Shown here: in pieces, positions 61,911 through 64,000 of the stretch | How positions within the stretch are numbered: position 1 is the first letter of the stretch | Layout of the letters: each line of letters begins with the position of its first letter | Assembly: GCA_036850595.1 (NCBI GenBank) | Contig: CM072154.1 | Coordinates: 18,545,330 to 18,609,329, forward strand | Length of the DNA: 64,000 nt | Source: Rhyacichthys aspro | Lineage: Eukaryota > Chordata > Actinopteri > Gobiiformes > Rhyacichthyidae | Direction: 5' to 3' | Position numbers and translations under genes: made by a program | The notes under the pieces: generated by a model | The model's database searches: none | The model's input: the letters and a program-made list of their open reading frames with translations, nothing else | What the model was told of the DNA's origin: nothing

Positions 61911-63452
61911 CATTGTTCCATATCTATAAAATATAAAGTTACATTTGCTTTAATGATATCCTCACTGCTATACTGCCTCAGTGCCAGTGGCAAAAATAAA
62001 AAAAAGCTACTACAGAGGCGAAGAATCAGTGCCGATTATAATTCTTTTAGCAAAGTTAATAATTTACACTGTTTATGCTAATAGCAGGAAAGAGGACTGT
62101 TGAATCACCAAACAGCAAAAACACTAAAAATACAAACCAAATGAAAACAACCCGGGGCACTGAAAAAGCACACACAGCACTCTTGGGGTCTTCTTTTATT
62201 AATCGCTGCTAAAAGTGCTAACATTGACATGTTGAACAGATTAGCCTCTTTAATAACGGGGCGGGTCAACATGGCTGCAGCTGCTGATCCATGAGGAGAG
62301 TCTGTCGGGAGGCCTATAGTCTGTGTTTCATATCCTGACCCCGGCCTCTGTGGTACCGGCCCCTGCCCCACAGAAGAAACACTCTGCCCCATGTTTCAGC
62401 CCTGGCTTTTGGAAGAGCCAAAACTGTTTTGCAAATATTGGGTTGGGACCAAAGCGTCGCTGCACATTTTATTTGGGTCGACACAAAATTCAACCTACAT
62501 TAAGAATCAGCTTTTTGTTTTGTTTTTTTATGTGTAGAGATTTCTGGAATAAAGTATGTCGTAAATATAAATAACACCTCTATGAAAAGGGATATGTATC
62601 AGGGCATCATGTGACAACATTAGGAGTCAAAATATTATTGAGACACTGTGGTCTGCTGGTAGTAAAGCCCAGGGGTTTATGTATCTGCTTGAAATTTGAG
62701 AAAAAAAATTAACCAACAAAATTAAAGGTATTAAGGCATAACACAACAACACTAAAAAGAGAAGTGTAACATTAAAATACATTAATGAAGACTAGACTAG
62801 AAATATGTCGAAAAATAAAGCCTGTTTTTCAAGTAGGCTGTGTGTGTATTTTAGAAACAGCACTCACTAAAGAGTTTTAAAGTGATCCGTGTACAGTGTG
62901 GCTACAGTGCTGTGTTCAGAAGGCTCTGTGGCAGCTCCAGATCTGACTTGGCTTCACACAGCGACAGCTTGTGTCATACGCGCTCAGGCTGCTGCCGCTG
63001 TACAGCATTAATGGTTTTAAATATCTCAATGCTAGTTGGAGCTGACAAGGCCTGCCGGTGTGCACTGTGTAAATAGGCTTGGATTTAAAATAAATTAAGC
63101 TATGAGAAAGGCTCACGTTGATCCATTTCTTATCTGCGCTGCTGCCTTGTCAGCTCCAGGCTCTTTTACATCGCACGGACAAGTTAAGAGACAAACGAGA
63201 TCCTATAGTCGAATTAGTGATACAGAATCTATACGTACAACTGCACTACAACTTGACTCAAACTGTTGATCTCACAAAAACTAATTAAAAAGTTGTGTGT
63301 GTTTTATTTAATTAGTATTGGGTGCAAACAAAATGAGTATCGAGTAGACACCCAATAGCTGCCTGGCCTGTCCTTTTCCATTTCAAAACAGCTGCAACAC
63401 TGTTACACTGTCTCTTTAAATGGGCCCACATTTGGGACGATAAGTTGAGCTG
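61911..63452. other. Noncoding DNA, nothing firm
   Basis: A GC-richer patch lies at 62255-62370. Open frames are under 96 codons and lack domains. AT-rich between 62690 and 62880. No mobile element or exon is recognised. Confidence 0.5.
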
Positions 63453-63469
63453 TTTTTTTTTTTTTTTTT
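63453..63469. repeat. poly-T homopolymer
   Basis: Seventeen consecutive T residues. No retroposon body is recognised beside it. Confidence 0.85.
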
Positions 63470-64000
63470 CCTCTTTCCCAGAGAAATAACGTTGATGAGT
63501 TTTAACAGCTTCAGCCAGGCTATGGGCAAATATAATAAGTGTTTTCGTAGACGTCACCAGTGATTATCTCATCTGTGCATTTTGGGTGAATGTAGTGGAT
63601 TTAGAGGCTCGTCCCCCCATTGTGCTGACATCATCCTTTCACAAACGAATTAAAATCATTTAAAACTCTTCCCAGAGCGTGTCTGAAATGGCTAAACAAT
63701 AAAAGTCTGGGAAAATGAAAAAGGGAGCGCTGCTTGTTTGTTTAGTGATGGGGGGCTGGGAGTGTGGAAACGGGGGCAAATAACACCTCTCATTGAATAA
63801 CAGGATAATGGTAGCTGATACATAATAAATTCAAGGCTGACATAAAAAAGAATTGTGTAACAGTGCTGTGGACGTATTAAACATTTATGAATAAGTTTGC
63901 ATTTGTAATTGTACCTGAACCTTTGGAAAAAAAAAATGTCCGAGGCTTTGACATGGAAAGTTCTCTGTAAGGAAAATCTTAGAAGGCATATAAAAGTGAG
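63470..64000. other. Noncoding DNA at the window edge
   Basis: A G-rich run lies near 63749-63776 (GGGGGGCTGGG, then CGGGGGC), and an A-run near 63928-63937. Nothing coding is recognised, and any element here may continue beyond the window. Confidence 0.5.

Noticed and set aside
1..64000. CRISPR arrays, prokaryotic operons, viral genes, rRNA or known microRNAs
   Set aside because: No regularly spaced direct repeats, dense coding, viral domains or rRNA sequence were seen. No familiar microRNA sequence was noticed, although an unaided reading cannot exclude one.

Overview
This window looks like vertebrate nuclear DNA, most likely from a ray-finned fish, and probably a spiny-rayed (percomorph-type) teleost. 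It is AT-rich and CpG-poor, with short microsatellites and A/T homopolymers. Two copies of a tRNA-derived SINE and several worn DNA-transposon pieces are of types I recognise from teleost genomes. Nothing looks bacterial, viral, organellar or plasmid-like: there are no operons, dense coding, rRNA, CRISPR array or insertion sequences. The organism call is inference from repeat style, not from a gene match.

No convincing protein-coding gene body is present. The longest open frames (145, 140 and 137 codons) are about what chance gives in 64 kb of this composition, and none has a domain I recognise. The window reads as intergenic or large-intron DNA of the gene-desert kind. Two places look like exons. 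Positions 22651-22745 have a very strong splice acceptor and a possible donor. Positions about 50090-50516 look like a teleost 5' UTR followed by a short first coding exon ending at a consensus donor. I do not recognise either product.

Layout. 1-3138: AT-rich, with an NF-Y-type CCAAT site. 3139-3492: candidate MITE. 5194-5351: SINE, plus strand. 10541-10862: candidate hAT-like element. 12155-12217: end of another MITE type. 18268-18432: second SINE, minus strand, followed by a CTCF-like site near 18.57 kb. 21.9-23.4 kb: an imperfect palindrome, the exon candidate and a hairpin. 23.4-41.2 kb: long, mostly featureless DNA. 41.27-41.50 kb: a 28-bp palindrome and a DNA-transposon end. 44-64 kb has a different texture: CpG-rich patches, unbroken unique-looking blocks dense in ATTA, octamer and similar factor-site words, hairpins, and the promoter/first-exon candidate.

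The simplest reading is a regulatory landscape of a developmental gene. An alternative first exon lies near 50.5 kb and candidate conserved noncoding elements lie mainly at 45.8-47.0, 53.1-54.1, 55.7-57.1 and 58.8-61.9 kb. Conservation cannot be seen from one sequence, so these calls are candidates only. I found no clear evidence of a new biological system. The most informative leads are the promoter/first exon, the 22.65 kb exon, the right-hand regulatory cluster and three clean hairpins.
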